Source: Deltaproteobacteria bacterium (GTDB taxonomy: Bacteria; Desulfobacterota; Dissulfuribacteria; Dissulfuribacterales; QOAL01). Taken from it: DNA of 42,067 bases. Both the position numbers and the translations under genes were made by a program. Shown piece by piece: positions 33,427-42,067 of the stretch. Below the pieces are notes generated by a model. It searched no databases and was not told the origin of the DNA. It worked only from the letters and a program-made list of their open reading frames with translations. How positions within the stretch are numbered: position 1 is the first letter of the stretch; each line of letters opens with the position of its first letter. The stretch is from positions 1 to 42,067 of the forward strand of contig JALWYS010000169.1 in assembly GCA_027003115.1 (NCBI GenBank). The letters run 5' to 3'.

Positions 33427-36087
33427 ATGTCGAGCTTTGACAAAAATATGACACCCATGCTCAAACAGTACCTGGATATAAAAAAACAGTATCCAGGCTG
33501 CATCCTCTTTTTCAGAATGGGAGATTTTTATGAGATGTTCTTTGAGGATGCAGTAAGTGCGTCAAAAATCCTTCAAATAACCCTGACCTCCAGAGACAAA
33601 AACAAGGAAAATCCCATCCCCATGTGCGGCATCCCTTACCATGCAGCAGATGGATACATAACCAAGCTGGTTGGTGCAGGGAAAAGGGTGGCCATTTGTG
33701 AACAGGTTGAAGACCCCAAAAAGGCTAAGGGCATTGTAAAAAGGCGGGTCATAAGGGTTGTAACCCCCGGGCTTCTAACAATAGACGGAGGCCTTAGCTC
33801 AAAGGAGAACAATTTTATTTCTGCCATGGCTATGGATGCCCGGAAGGGGATGTTTGCAGTTGCAAGCCTTGATATAACCACAGGCGAATTCAAGGTTACT
33901 GAGACAAGGGATGAGGATGCAGCCCTGGCTGAACTTTTCAGGATACAGCCCAGGGAGCTCTTGTTGCCAGAGTCTCTCAAGGGAAGCAACACGGTTTCAA
34001 GGATAAAGCAGGCCATTGCTGGGGTGTATATGAGCTGGCAGCCTGACGCTGGTTTCGGGCCAAAAAGGGCGGAACAGGCCCTTAAGGATCATTTTGATGT
34101 GCTCACCCTCGAAGGCTTTGGCCTGAAAAAGGCTTCCTTGTCAATATGCGCAGCAGGGGCGCTCCTTGTTTACTGTCTTGAGACACACCACGGAAGCATA
34201 CAACACGTCCAGACCCTTTCTCCTTACACCCTTGATGGATACCTCCGGCTGGATGAATCAACTGTGAGAAACCTCGAGTTAGTTGCAAACAGCCTGGATG
34301 GAAAGGTAAGGGGTTCACTTCTTGGGGTCATAGACAAGACCTCAACGCCCATGGGTGGGAGGCTTTTGAAAAAGTGGCTTCTTTATCCCCTTGTGGATAT
34401 CGGGCGGATTGAGATGCGCCTTGACGCCGTGGAGACACTTTGCGCCCTTTCTGATGAGCGTGCAAGACTAAGGGCGCTTTTAAGAAAAATCTACGACATG
34501 GAAAGGCTCGTGGGCAAGGTGGTTATGGAGACGGCAGGCCCCAGGGACCTTCTCGCCCTGCGAGACTCCCTGGGTATTCTTCCTGAAATCCGAGGGGTTC
34601 TATCCTCCATAATGGCTGCAAAGGCAGGTCACGGGGAAGGCCTGATTGCCCAGCTCTATTCCAGGGTGGATCCCCTTGAAGACGTACATCAGCTCATAGC
34701 AAGGGCCATACGAGATGAGGCCCCTGCAGTGCTTCGAGATGGTAATGTCATAAAGGAGGGGTTCCACGAGGAACTTGATGAGCTGATTAACATCCAGAAA
34801 AAGGGCAGGGGCTTCATTGCAGAAATGGAGGCAAGGGAAAGGGAACGAACCGGCATTTCAAAGCTCAAGATAGGTTACAATAGGGTCTTTGGCTACTATA
34901 TCGAGGTTTCAAAGTCCTTGGTTTCAAAGGTGCCAGAAACCTACATAAGAAAGCAGACCCTTGCCTCTGCAGAGCGCTACATCACACCAGAGCTCAAGGA
35001 AATCGAGGAAAAGATACTTACTGCCCAGGAAAAAAGGCTTGAGCTTGAGGCGGATATATTTCGAAACATCAGGGAAGAGGTTGCACGTGAGGCAAAAAGG
35101 ATACAGGAAAGCGCATCAGCCCTTGCCCAAATAGATTGTCTTTGCAGCCTGGCGGAAACGGCAGAGAACTACGATTATGTAAGGCCCAAAATGACAAAAG
35201 GTGACGAGGTCGTCATCATTCAGGGTCGTCATCCAGTTGTTGAGTTGAATCTGGAAAACCAGGCCTTTGTGCCCAATGACATAAGGCTGAATCACAAGGA
35301 CAGCCTTGTGGTTCTCATTACTGGGCCTAACATGGCGGGAAAGTCGACGGTTTTGAGGCAGACTGCGCTAATTTGTCTCATGGCCCAGATGGGTGGCTTT
35401 GTTCCTGCAAAAAAGGCGCGTCTTCCCGTGCTCGACAAGATATTTACCAGGGTTGGAGCAACGGATTATCTCTCCAGGGGCCAGAGCACCTTCATGGTGG
35501 AGATGAAGGAGACAGCCAATATTTTGAACAACGCAACGTCAAAAAGTCTGGTAATCCTTGACGAGATTGGAAGGGGAACCAGCACCTACGACGGGCTTTC
35601 GATAGCCTGGGCCGTTGCCGAGCATCTTCTTTTCAAGGACAAGAAGGGGGTCAAAACCCTTTTTGCAACCCACTATCATGAGCTAACGGCCCTTGCAAGG
35701 CAGCACACAAAGGTGAAAAACCTCCACGTCGAGGTCAAGGAGCACGAAAATCGAATTTACTTCCTTCATACCCTCAGGGAAGGTGCCACCAGCAAAAGCT
35801 ATGGCATCCAGGTTGCAGCCCTTGCAGGAGTGCCGCTGGAGGTAATTGAAAACGCATCCCGAATATTGAACCAAATCGAAAACAAGAGCAAGGGAAAGAT
35901 GGTTCCAGTTGCCTCGGTGGACTCTTCAGGCTATAAGATAGTGGTTCAAAAGACCCTTCCAATGAAGGGCTGCGAGGATGGAGAAATAAGAAAAAGATTG
36001 ACCGAGGTCGATATAAACAGGATCACACCCCTTGAAGCACTTAATATCCTGGATGAACTCTGCAGAACTGTTAAGGCCAAGAATTGA
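33427..36087 (+). CDS. mutS: DNA mismatch repair protein MutS
   Basis: An 886-residue mismatch-binding ATPase. The mismatch-recognition motif GDFYEMF (phenylalanine wedge and glutamate) is near residues 32-38. The connector, lever and clamp domains follow; then the ATPase with Walker A GPNMAGKST from residue 633, DEIGRGTST and FATHYHEL. The C-terminal region carries the beta-clamp/MutL-type tail and the DINRITPLEALNILDELCR dimerisation segment. This is a full-length MutS1. The start lacks a good ribosome site, and the ATG at 33448 is a weaker alternative. The 33241-33426 leader is AT-rich, with two TTAACACAA repeats (33274, 33292) and TGATTTTAAATCA (33341). Confidence 0.97.
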   Translation: MSSFDKNMTPMLKQYLDIKKQYPGCILFFRMGDFYEMFFEDAVSASKILQITLTSRDKNKENPIPMCGIPYHAADGYITKLVGAGKRVAICEQVEDPKKAKGIVKRRVIRVVTPGLLTIDGGLSSKENNFISAMAMDARKGMFAVASLDITTGEFKVTETRDEDAALAELFRIQPRELLLPESLKGSNTVSRIKQAIAGVYMSWQPDAGFGPKRAEQALKDHFDVLTLEGFGLKKASLSICAAGALLVYCLETHHGSIQHVQTLSPYTLDGYLRLDESTVRNLELVANSLDGKVRGSLLGVIDKTSTPMGGRLLKKWLLYPLVDIGRIEMRLDAVETLCALSDERARLRALLRKIYDMERLVGKVVMETAGPRDLLALRDSLGILPEIRGVLSSIMAAKAGHGEGLIAQLYSRVDPLEDVHQLIARAIRDEAPAVLRDGNVIKEGFHEELDELINIQKKGRGFIAEMEARERERTGISKLKIGYNRVFGYYIEVSKSLVSKVPETYIRKQTLASAERYITPELKEIEEKILTAQEKRLELEADIFRNIREEVAREAKRIQESASALAQIDCLCSLAETAENYDYVRPKMTKGDEVVIIQGRHPVVELNLENQAFVPNDIRLNHKDSLVVLITGPNMAGKSTVLRQTALICLMAQMGGFVPAKKARLPVLDKIFTRVGATDYLSRGQSTFMVEMKETANILNNATSKSLVILDEIGRGTSTYDGLSIAWAVAEHLLFKDKKGVKTLFATHYHELTALARQHTKVKNLHVEVKEHENRIYFLHTLREGATSKSYGIQVAALAGVPLEVIENASRILNQIENKSKGKMVPVASVDSSGYKIVVQKTLPMKGCEDGEIRKRLTEVDINRITPLEALNILDELCRTVKAKN

Positions 36088-37880
36088 GCGCAATCCCTGT
36101 TAAGCAAGCAATCCTGACTGTAGCCCTGGTTATTATCACAACGCTGGTGGTGACTCTGGCTGTCCCTTTTCTTTCCTTTGAAAGTCAGTGTGCATTGGCC
36201 TCCTCAAGGTCAGCAGCCGCGGAATACAAGGATGCAAAGGCTGCGTATCAAAGGCTTGCGGCAAGTTCCAGGCTACGAAAGTACAGAAAAAACTGGATAA
36301 GGGTCATTAACAGGTTCAGAAAGGTATATCTGGCACACCCAGACGATCCGGACATAGCCCCAAAGGCCCTTTTTATGATGGCCCGCTGTTATAGTGGACT
36401 TTATGGCTATTCAAGGCGGCTGTCTGACATACAGGAGGCCGTTGAGCGCTATCAGGTCCTTGTGGAACGTTTTCCCCTTAGCAGGCTCGCAGACGATGCC
36501 CTTTATGAGATAGGCCAGATTTACAAGATGACAGGCAGGCCAAGCAGTGCCATTGCGGCCTGGAAAAAGATTTTAAGGGACTATCCAAATGGCAGCCACG
36601 CACGATTTGCCAGGCAGAGGCTTGCCAGGATGGGGGTAAAGATCGAAAAAAGACCAGGCCAAGTTTCTTCTGCCCAAAGTAAACCCAAGCGCAAAAAAGA
36701 GGAGCCAAGGAAAAAGGTGGCGGCAGGTGGCAAAAAGAAGATCGCCGTCATAAAGGACATAAGATACTGGTCAGACAAGGACTACACCAGGGTTGTCATA
36801 CATGCCTCAGCTCCTGTTTCCATAAAACAGGGAGAGCTGCCTGCGGACAAGAAGCGCGGCCTTCCAAAAAGGTTCTATCTGGATCTTTCTCCTGCCTATA
36901 AGAAAATAGGCCTTCCAGAGTACATAAAGATAGACAACGGGCTTTTGCGCTCTGTAAGGGCAGCCCAGTTTAAGCCAAAAACTGTGAGGGTGGTCTTTGA
37001 TCTTAGAAAAACAGAAAAGACCAAGGTCTTTTATCTGGATGACCCCTTTCGCATTGTCACCGACGCCTTTGGCGCCCACTACGCCAAGAAAAAATGCAGT
37101 GTAAAGCCCCTTGCCGAGACCAAGGCTGGCTCAAAGACAAAATCCCCCATTCCAAGGAAAGGCAAGCTGTCCCTGGCCCAGCAGCTCGGTCTCTGTGTTC
37201 GCACCATCGTGGTTGATGCAGGACATGGGGGAAAGGACCCTGGCGCCAGGGGACCTCACGGCACCAGGGAAAAGGACGTTGTTCTTCAGATTGCCAAGAG
37301 ACTAGCCCGCATATTGAAGAAGCAGCTTGGATGCAGGGTCATCATGACAAGGCGCTCGGACAGATATCTGCCCCTCACCCAGAGGACTGCCATTGCAAAC
37401 GCCAACAAGGCGGATCTTTTCATATCCATCCATGCCAATGCAGCCCCCACAAGAAGGCTTCGTGGCGTGGAGACATATTTTCTCAACTTTGCGCTGGACG
37501 AGGATGCCATGAGGGTGGCCGCAAGGGAAAATGCCACCTCCAGAAAGAGGATAGGGCAGCTTAGGAGCATCCTCAATGACATTCTAAAAAACAGCAAGGT
37601 AAACGAGTCTTCCAGGCTTGCCAGAAAGGTCCAATACAGCCTGATAAAGACACTTAGAGCCCGTTATAAAAACATAAGAAACCTTGGTGTAAAGCAGGCC
37701 CCTTTCTTTGTTCTAATAGGTGCCAGGATGCCGAGCATTTTGGTGGAGACATCCTTCATAAGCAATCCTCAGGAAGAGAGAAGGCTTCGCTCCCCTGCCT
37801 ATCAAGATGCCATTGCAAGGGGAATAGCAAGGGGCGTTATCCAGTATATTCAGGAGACCCAGCTTGCCTACAAACGCTAA
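36084..37880 (+). CDS. N-acetylmuramoyl-L-alanine amidase with TPR-like and AMIN regions
   Basis: A 598-residue peptidoglycan amidase. Residues 8-35 are a membrane anchor or signal. Residues about 50-185 contain TPR-like repeats (ALFMMARCYSGLYGY, DALYEIGQIYKMTGRPSSAIAAW). A lysine-rich linker follows, then an AMIN domain (about 215-335, DIRYWSDKDYTRVVIHASAP). The Amidase_3 domain (about 370-590) has zinc ligands in DAGHGGKDPGA, the E of TREKD and SIHANA, plus the catalytic ETSFISNPQEE. It cleaves stem peptides during daughter-cell separation. The TPR part before AMIN is unusual compared with classical AmiC. Its TTG start overlaps the mutS stop (TTGA). Confidence 0.9.
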   Translation: MSAIPVKQAILTVALVIITTLVVTLAVPFLSFESQCALASSRSAAAEYKDAKAAYQRLAASSRLRKYRKNWIRVINRFRKVYLAHPDDPDIAPKALFMMARCYSGLYGYSRRLSDIQEAVERYQVLVERFPLSRLADDALYEIGQIYKMTGRPSSAIAAWKKILRDYPNGSHARFARQRLARMGVKIEKRPGQVSSAQSKPKRKKEEPRKKVAAGGKKKIAVIKDIRYWSDKDYTRVVIHASAPVSIKQGELPADKKRGLPKRFYLDLSPAYKKIGLPEYIKIDNGLLRSVRAAQFKPKTVRVVFDLRKTEKTKVFYLDDPFRIVTDAFGAHYAKKKCSVKPLAETKAGSKTKSPIPRKGKLSLAQQLGLCVRTIVVDAGHGGKDPGARGPHGTREKDVVLQIAKRLARILKKQLGCRVIMTRRSDRYLPLTQRTAIANANKADLFISIHANAAPTRRLRGVETYFLNFALDEDAMRVAARENATSRKRIGQLRSILNDILKNSKVNESSRLARKVQYSLIKTLRARYKNIRNLGVKQAPFFVLIGARMPSILVETSFISNPQEERRLRSPAYQDAIARGIARGVIQYIQETQLAYKR

Positions 37881-40736
37881 TCAGTCGGTTTTGCTGGATT
37901 TGTCCAGAGCGTCGGCGATTGCACTCAGGAGGCGGGATATCTTGAAGGGTTTTCTGAAATAAGAAAATCCCAGACGTTTTATCTCCTCTTCCTTCACCCT
38001 CTTATCAACGTAACCACTCATAAGTAAAATGGAGACGGTGGGGTTGGTCTTCCTTAGTTCACTTGCAAGATCCACCCCAGAGCCATCGGGCAAAACCACA
38101 TCAGAAAGCAGCAAATCAAAGGGCCCTTTCTCCTTAAGGGCATCCCGTGCCTCCTGGAGGGTCTTGCATGAGGTTACGATATATCCGTTTTCAAGAAGCA
38201 CCTCCCTGATGACCTTCCTCACCGCCTCTTCATCTTCCACAAGCAGGATTTTCTGTCCTTGGCCCTGGATCGAGGAAACGTCTTCGCCTCGGTCCTTGCC
38301 CTTTGCGGCTGCCTTCGGAGCTGCCGGAAAGTAGATATCAAAGGTGGTGCCCTTGGTTTCCTGGCTGTTTACGTCAATAAATCCACCATGCTGTTTTACA
38401 ATGCCATAAACCACCGAAAGCCCAAGGCCCGTGCCCTTTCCAATCTCCTTTGTGGTGAAGAATGGGTCGAAAATCTGCTCAAGCACATCCTTTTTCATTC
38501 CAAGGCCGGTATCGCTGATGGAGAGTTTTACGAATTTTTTCTCCAGTCCAGGTTTGTCTAGAACCACGTTGGAGGTGCTGATGGTCAGGGTTCCACCCTC
38601 AGGCATGGCGTCCTTGGCATTTACCACCAGATTCATGATTATCTGATCCACAACTCCCGGGTCTGCAAGAATAGGCCAAAGGCCTTTTTCACCCTTAACT
38701 TCCAGTCTGATGTTTTCTCCAAGAGTGCTTTCCACCATGCTAAGCAGATTGCTAACCGCCTGGTTCAGGTCAATGATATCCCTTTCAAGCATCTTTCTCC
38801 TTGAGAAAATAAGCAATTGTCTGACCAAGTCTGTAGCCCTTGTTACTCCATACTGTATCTTGTCCAGGTACTTTTTCGTCTTTTCTGGTTCGTAATTGAA
38901 AAGGGGGATGAGGTCCAGGTTTATCTGTATGGCCGCAAGGATGTTGTTGAAATCATGGGCAATACCACCGGCAAGCATACCGATTGACTCCATCTTTTGG
39001 GCATGAAGGAGCAGGGATTCCAGTTCCTTTTCCCTGGTGACATCCTTTCTTATGGCAACAATTCCTCCCACGTTTCCAGCGTCTTTTTTTATGGGAAAGA
39101 TCACGCAGTCTTCAATGAGATTTTTACCATCCTTTGCCTTGGATATCAGGCGTCCGCTCCATGCCTCCCCCTGCAAAAGGGCTCGCCATATCTCCTTGAA
39201 AGCAAAGGCGTTGCTTTCGTCCTCCCTGGCAAAATCCGCCTTGGTTCCAATTACCTCCTGGGCCTTGTAGCCAGTAAGCCTGGTATAAAAAGGATTTACG
39301 TACCTTATGGTGCCTGATGGATCAGTAATGACGATGGACTCAACTGCTTGTTCCACCACTGAAGCCAGTGTTTTGAGCCTTTCCTCAGCCTTTTTACGTG
39401 AGCGTATCTCGTTCTGGAGCCGCACAGAGTAGAAACGGTTTTTGATGAACTTGTGTAGAAGAATAAGATAGATGGTCCCTGATAGAAAGATGGCAAGGGC
39501 AAGCTCAAAGCGGTTCAGAAGGATTTCTTCGGTTGAGAAGATTTTTGCTACAGTTACGTCATGCTTGTAAAGGGGAAGGGATATGAGCCTAAAAAAGTTA
39601 CCATTAAAGCAAGGGCCTTCATTACCAGAAGAGCTCTGGTCGTAGATGCAAAAGGACTTCGATGAGTGGTGTCCATTCATGGAGGAAGATGGGAGAATCC
39701 CCAAAAGTCTGCCAGTTACGTCCTTATTTCCAAAAATAAGTTCATTCTTGCCATCAAGAAAAAAGAGCCCATCTCTCAAAAAGTCGTCTCCAACTATATC
39801 CTTAAGTGTTGCCTCAAGGAGAATTGCTCCAGATATTGAATAGTTTTCAGAAAAGACAGGTCTTGAAACCAGTAGCACAGGCTCCTGGTCAAGCATACTT
39901 TTTTGAATTGCAGCAGAGGCTGTGCCGGAAAGGGCAGAAGACACAACCTTCATGAATGAGACATCCCTGCCTCTTAGTCCTATGTGGGAGCTGCAAACCA
40001 CTATACCGCTATTTTCGAGAAATGAAACGCTGTGAACACCCAGCATCTTTTGCCACAAAAACAGACGGCTTGCGTCGTTCCATTCTTCTGTGGAAAGGGC
40101 TTGAATATCCAGGGCAAGAAGCTTGGTATCGGATAAAAGCCTTTTTTCCGTATCAGCCACCACCTGCTGGTAGGTTCTTACTGCCTCGTAGGCCCTTGAG
40201 AGAATGGAACAGGTCTGGTTCGCTTCCATGTGAACCACAAGAAAGACGGCAAGAGCGAAAAGGATGGCGCATGCGCCGAGGCCTTCCAAATATGCCCTTG
40301 TCACCCTTGGAGAGCCAAATATGAACCTTACGGACAAGAAGCTTGCAAGCGCAAGAAGCAGGCATTGAAGGCCCAACAATAAGGATACGGGCCATATGGC
40401 CATAACCGCTTCAATGACAATGGCAGAGGCCAGAACGTAAAGTGCAGTGTGAAAACCTCTATTTGTATTGCGCACAAGAAAATAGATAACAATGCAGGTT
40501 AAAACACAAGCCATTAACACGAAGGAGAAGAGTCTCGAGTCTGTCCAGGCAGCGGCCAAAGGGTAGGAGTAGAAGAGGAATTTTAGTATGCCAAGACAGG
40601 CAATCAGAAAGGAAGCAGAAAAACCGATTTTTTGGACCCCATTCTCTCTGTCCCTAATGGAAGCCAATATGAGGGCGCAAAAGATGAAGAGGCTGGAGGC
40701 CAGGGCATTTAAGGCTATATATAGAAAGCCGACCAT
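37881..40736 (-). CDS. Hybrid sensor histidine kinase with PAS and receiver domains
   Basis: A 951-residue kinase. Five or six N-terminal membrane helices occupy residues about 1-170. An extracytoplasmic Cache-like sensor (about 190-400) is bounded by another helix. Then come a PAS domain (about 450-570, VVEQAVESIVITDPSGTIRYVNP), the H box GGIAHDFNN (H594), NLVVNAKDAM, DTGLGM, GTGLGLSVVYG and a C-terminal receiver (LLVEDEEAVRK, SDVVLPDGSG, KPF). It is a phosphorelay kinase; its final target is not in the window. Its ATG overlaps the stop of the upstream binding-protein gene by one base. Its stop codon abuts that of the amidase gene with no base between. Confidence 0.92.
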   Translation of the reverse strand: MVGFLYIALNALASSLFIFCALILASIRDRENGVQKIGFSASFLIACLGILKFLFYSYPLAAAWTDSRLFSFVLMACVLTCIVIYFLVRNTNRGFHTALYVLASAIVIEAVMAIWPVSLLLGLQCLLLALASFLSVRFIFGSPRVTRAYLEGLGACAILFALAVFLVVHMEANQTCSILSRAYEAVRTYQQVVADTEKRLLSDTKLLALDIQALSTEEWNDASRLFLWQKMLGVHSVSFLENSGIVVCSSHIGLRGRDVSFMKVVSSALSGTASAAIQKSMLDQEPVLLVSRPVFSENYSISGAILLEATLKDIVGDDFLRDGLFFLDGKNELIFGNKDVTGRLLGILPSSSMNGHHSSKSFCIYDQSSSGNEGPCFNGNFFRLISLPLYKHDVTVAKIFSTEEILLNRFELALAIFLSGTIYLILLHKFIKNRFYSVRLQNEIRSRKKAEERLKTLASVVEQAVESIVITDPSGTIRYVNPFYTRLTGYKAQEVIGTKADFAREDESNAFAFKEIWRALLQGEAWSGRLISKAKDGKNLIEDCVIFPIKKDAGNVGGIVAIRKDVTREKELESLLLHAQKMESIGMLAGGIAHDFNNILAAIQINLDLIPLFNYEPEKTKKYLDKIQYGVTRATDLVRQLLIFSRRKMLERDIIDLNQAVSNLLSMVESTLGENIRLEVKGEKGLWPILADPGVVDQIIMNLVVNAKDAMPEGGTLTISTSNVVLDKPGLEKKFVKLSISDTGLGMKKDVLEQIFDPFFTTKEIGKGTGLGLSVVYGIVKQHGGFIDVNSQETKGTTFDIYFPAAPKAAAKGKDRGEDVSSIQGQGQKILLVEDEEAVRKVIREVLLENGYIVTSCKTLQEARDALKEKGPFDLLLSDVVLPDGSGVDLASELRKTNPTVSILLMSGYVDKRVKEEEIKRLGFSYFRKPFKISRLLSAIADALDKSSKTD

Positions 40737-41788
40737 TAAATCAGTTCATCCACCAGACACAAGACACTTGGCGATAGCCTTATTCCAAGTTCCAGTGCAC
40801 GTTTTTTATTTACAATGACCTGAAATCTTTCAGCGTCTTCAACGGGGAGCCTTTTTATATCCACACCGTCCAACAGCATTCCAGCCATCTGTCCAGCCTG
40901 ATAACCCATGTGAAACATGTCCACGTTGGCTCCGCCAAAAAAGCCGGCCTTGGTAAAGGACTTGTTCACAGCAATGTCTATTTTGTGTACCCTGCTAGTT
41001 ATCTCTGGAACCATGGCATCAAGGGCCACGCGTTCACCTTTTGACTGGTCAAAAATGGAAAGGACAAGGGGAAAATAGGCACAAATACTTTGGTCCTTGT
41101 TTATGAGCTCTGCTTTTTCTGCAATTTCCTTCATGTTCGATACGGAGAAGTACCGGATATTATCCCTGACCCCGGCAGCCTTGAGGCGACTGCTTATTTG
41201 CTGCCTGCCCTTTTCTCCCATGAAGTCTGTGGAATAGAGGATTCCCAGGCTGCAGGGCCATTTACCAATAAGTTTTAGAAAATCAACCTGTTGATTCAGG
41301 AATAGATGCTCCAGGACGCCTGTGATGTTGCTAGTAGGTATCCGCCCCTTAAGAAACGGAGACATTCTGTTGTACGAGGAAATGTCTCCGTTTATGCCGG
41401 AAAAGATTACAAAGGTGTCTTTCATGTGATTGAGGGCAAGCCCCACCTTTAATAGGGCAACATCATCAACGGTGATCACGATTCGCGGGTGAGTCGCCCT
41501 TATCTGCCTGATTGCCGCTTGGGCCCTTTTCTGTACCTCTTTTTCAGGAAGTCTCTTGGAATGTAGATAAAATTTGTGGATGGGAAGGTCCTTGTGGGGA
41601 CCTTCGTTTAGGGCCTGGAGGATTCCCTCAAGCTGGGGCTTGCCGCAAAGATCCTCCCTTGAGTAACTAAGCACTATGAAGATTGATTCCTCGTGAAGAT
41701 GGGTTGAGAGAAAGGAGTGGGAAAAAGAAGACAAAGCAAAAAAAAGTACAAGCACAAAAAAAGCTACTCTGGTAGCCAAAAAAGTCAT
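40736..41788 (-). CDS. Periplasmic substrate-binding protein (ABC_sub_bind type)
   Basis: A 350-residue exported protein. Residues 1-27 are a signal peptide. The remainder is the type I periplasmic-binding-protein fold of the ABC_sub_bind family (HPRIVITVDDVALLKVG, TFVIFSGINGD, CSLGILYSTDFMGEKGRQQI, MGYQAGQMAGMLLDG). Such proteins normally feed ABC importers of amino acids or similar small molecules, but no permease or ATPase gene is nearby. Instead it overlaps the hybrid kinase gene (TAATG) with AAGGTG before its own start. It probably presents a ligand to the kinase sensor domain. The ligand is unknown. Confidence 0.83.
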   Translation of the reverse strand: MTFLATRVAFFVLVLFFALSSFSHSFLSTHLHEESIFIVLSYSREDLCGKPQLEGILQALNEGPHKDLPIHKFYLHSKRLPEKEVQKRAQAAIRQIRATHPRIVITVDDVALLKVGLALNHMKDTFVIFSGINGDISSYNRMSPFLKGRIPTSNITGVLEHLFLNQQVDFLKLIGKWPCSLGILYSTDFMGEKGRQQISSRLKAAGVRDNIRYFSVSNMKEIAEKAELINKDQSICAYFPLVLSIFDQSKGERVALDAMVPEITSRVHKIDIAVNKSFTKAGFFGGANVDMFHMGYQAGQMAGMLLDGVDIKRLPVEDAERFQVIVNKKRALELGIRLSPSVLCLVDELI

Positions 41789-41859
41789 TCTGCACCTTTT
41801 TAAATGTTAGACGAGATAAAAGGAGAAATTACGAGTTTATTAACCCCCTTCAAAATTTT

Positions 41860-41887
41860 ATGATAGCAAATATTTTTATTTTTGCAA
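41860..41887 (-). promoter_or_regulatory. Sigma-70-type promoter of the binding-protein/kinase unit
   Basis: On the minus strand TTGCAA (41887-41882), a 16-bp A/T-rich spacer and TATCAT (41865-41860). The predicted start near 41853 gives a leader of about 65 bases before the ATG at 41788. Confidence 0.55.
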
Positions 41888-41941
41888 TGAGTCAGGTATT
41901 CTTGAGGAAGGCCGAGGCAGTTCCTGAAAGCCGTGGGATGG

Positions 41942-41961
41942 CGGGGCGGAAATCCGCCCCG
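41942..41961. terminator. GC-rich hairpin downstream of the cytochrome gene
   Basis: CGGGGCGG (41942-41949) pairs with CCGCCCCG (41954-41961), eight G:C pairs around a four-base loop, 9 bp past the cytochrome stop. Neither strand has a T-run after it. It is probably the 3' end of the cytochrome transcript, separating it from the binding-protein promoter. Confidence 0.5.
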
Positions 41962-41970
41962 TAGGTGTTG

Positions 41971-42067
41971 CTACTTCTTTTTGTGGCAGGTGGAGCAGGA
42001 CTTGCCCTTTGGCACCTTCTTTTCTACATGACATGGCCAGCAGAATTTTTTGTGGAAATCGTTGCTC
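41971..42067 (-). CDS. Multihaem c-type cytochrome, C-terminal end (partial)
   Basis: The last 31 residues of a minus-strand gene run off the right edge. They contain two haem-binding motifs, CWPCH (9-13 of the visible part) and CSTCH (24-28), with a histidine at 5 that could be a distal ligand, and end in KKK and a TAG. The short spacing FCWPCH...GKSCSTCH is like the ends of c7/c3-type periplasmic cytochromes of sulfate- or metal-reducing bacteria. The full haem number cannot be seen. It points to anaerobic respiration. Confidence 0.8.
   Translation of the reverse strand, partial: SNDFHKKFCWPCHVEKKVPKGKSCSTCHKKK

Noticed and set aside
41942-41961. Riboswitch leader upstream of the binding-protein gene
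   Set aside because: The hairpin lies upstream of the likely promoter at 41860-41887 and has only a simple stem, so it better fits the end of the cytochrome transcript.

Overview
The window reads as the chromosome of a Gram-negative anaerobe, most likely a deltaproteobacterium in the Desulfobacterota sense. Supporting signs are LptC and an outer-membrane porin (two membranes), an oxygen-independent ferrous-iron (Feo) locus, a YedF-type selenium/sulfur protein, a small DUF6485-like cysteine protein, an NtrY/NtrX pair next to a DUF4390 protein and a polyprenyl diphosphate synthase, and the end of a multihaem c-type cytochrome. The genus cannot be fixed from the sequence. No rRNA, tRNA, CRISPR array or insertion sequence was seen, and no gene-free stretch exceeds about 260 bp.

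Region 1 (1-6.1 kb) looks accessory and defence-like. It holds the tail of a DUF4143 ATPase, a ParE-type toxin with a Phd/YefM antitoxin, and a 1624-residue NLR-like protein. That protein combines a nucleoside-phosphorylase-like domain, a NACHT ATPase, pentapeptide repeats and a 14-unit WD40 array. It has its own near-consensus sigma-70 promoter preceded by three helically phased TTCGGAC repeats. This is the best candidate for a little-described system, probably an anti-phage abortive-infection sensor.

Region 2 (6.2-12.9 kb) is an iron island on the minus strand: feoA, a second feoA, feoB, feoC, a porin, an orphan histidine kinase and a small HMA-like ORF that may be frameshifted. Facing it is a DtxR-family regulator fused to a FeoA domain. 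Three TTTAGG-N4-CCTAAA-type palindromes lie before the porin and in the feo/regulator intergenic region, and predict a local iron regulon.

Region 3 (12.9-21.7 kb) holds lptC, yedF, a response-regulator diguanylate cyclase, a minus-strand cluster (radical SAM enzyme, inositol-monophosphatase-family enzyme, Nudix hydrolase) and a plus-strand operon (VKOR-thioredoxin fusion, panC, panD, rimO), then a DUF6485-like gene.

Region 4 (21.8-33.2 kb) is core metabolism and signalling: gyrB and dnaN, then a MidA-like methyltransferase, a HAD phosphatase and plsY. Converging on plsY is a minus-strand group read in the order polyprenyl synthase, DUF4390, ntrY, ntrX.

Region 5 (33.4-42.07 kb) has mutS overlapping a periplasmic N-acetylmuramoyl-L-alanine amidase. 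Converging with no intergenic gap is a two-gene signalling unit, a periplasmic substrate-binding protein plus a hybrid histidine kinase. The C-terminal end of a CXXCH cytochrome lies at the right edge.
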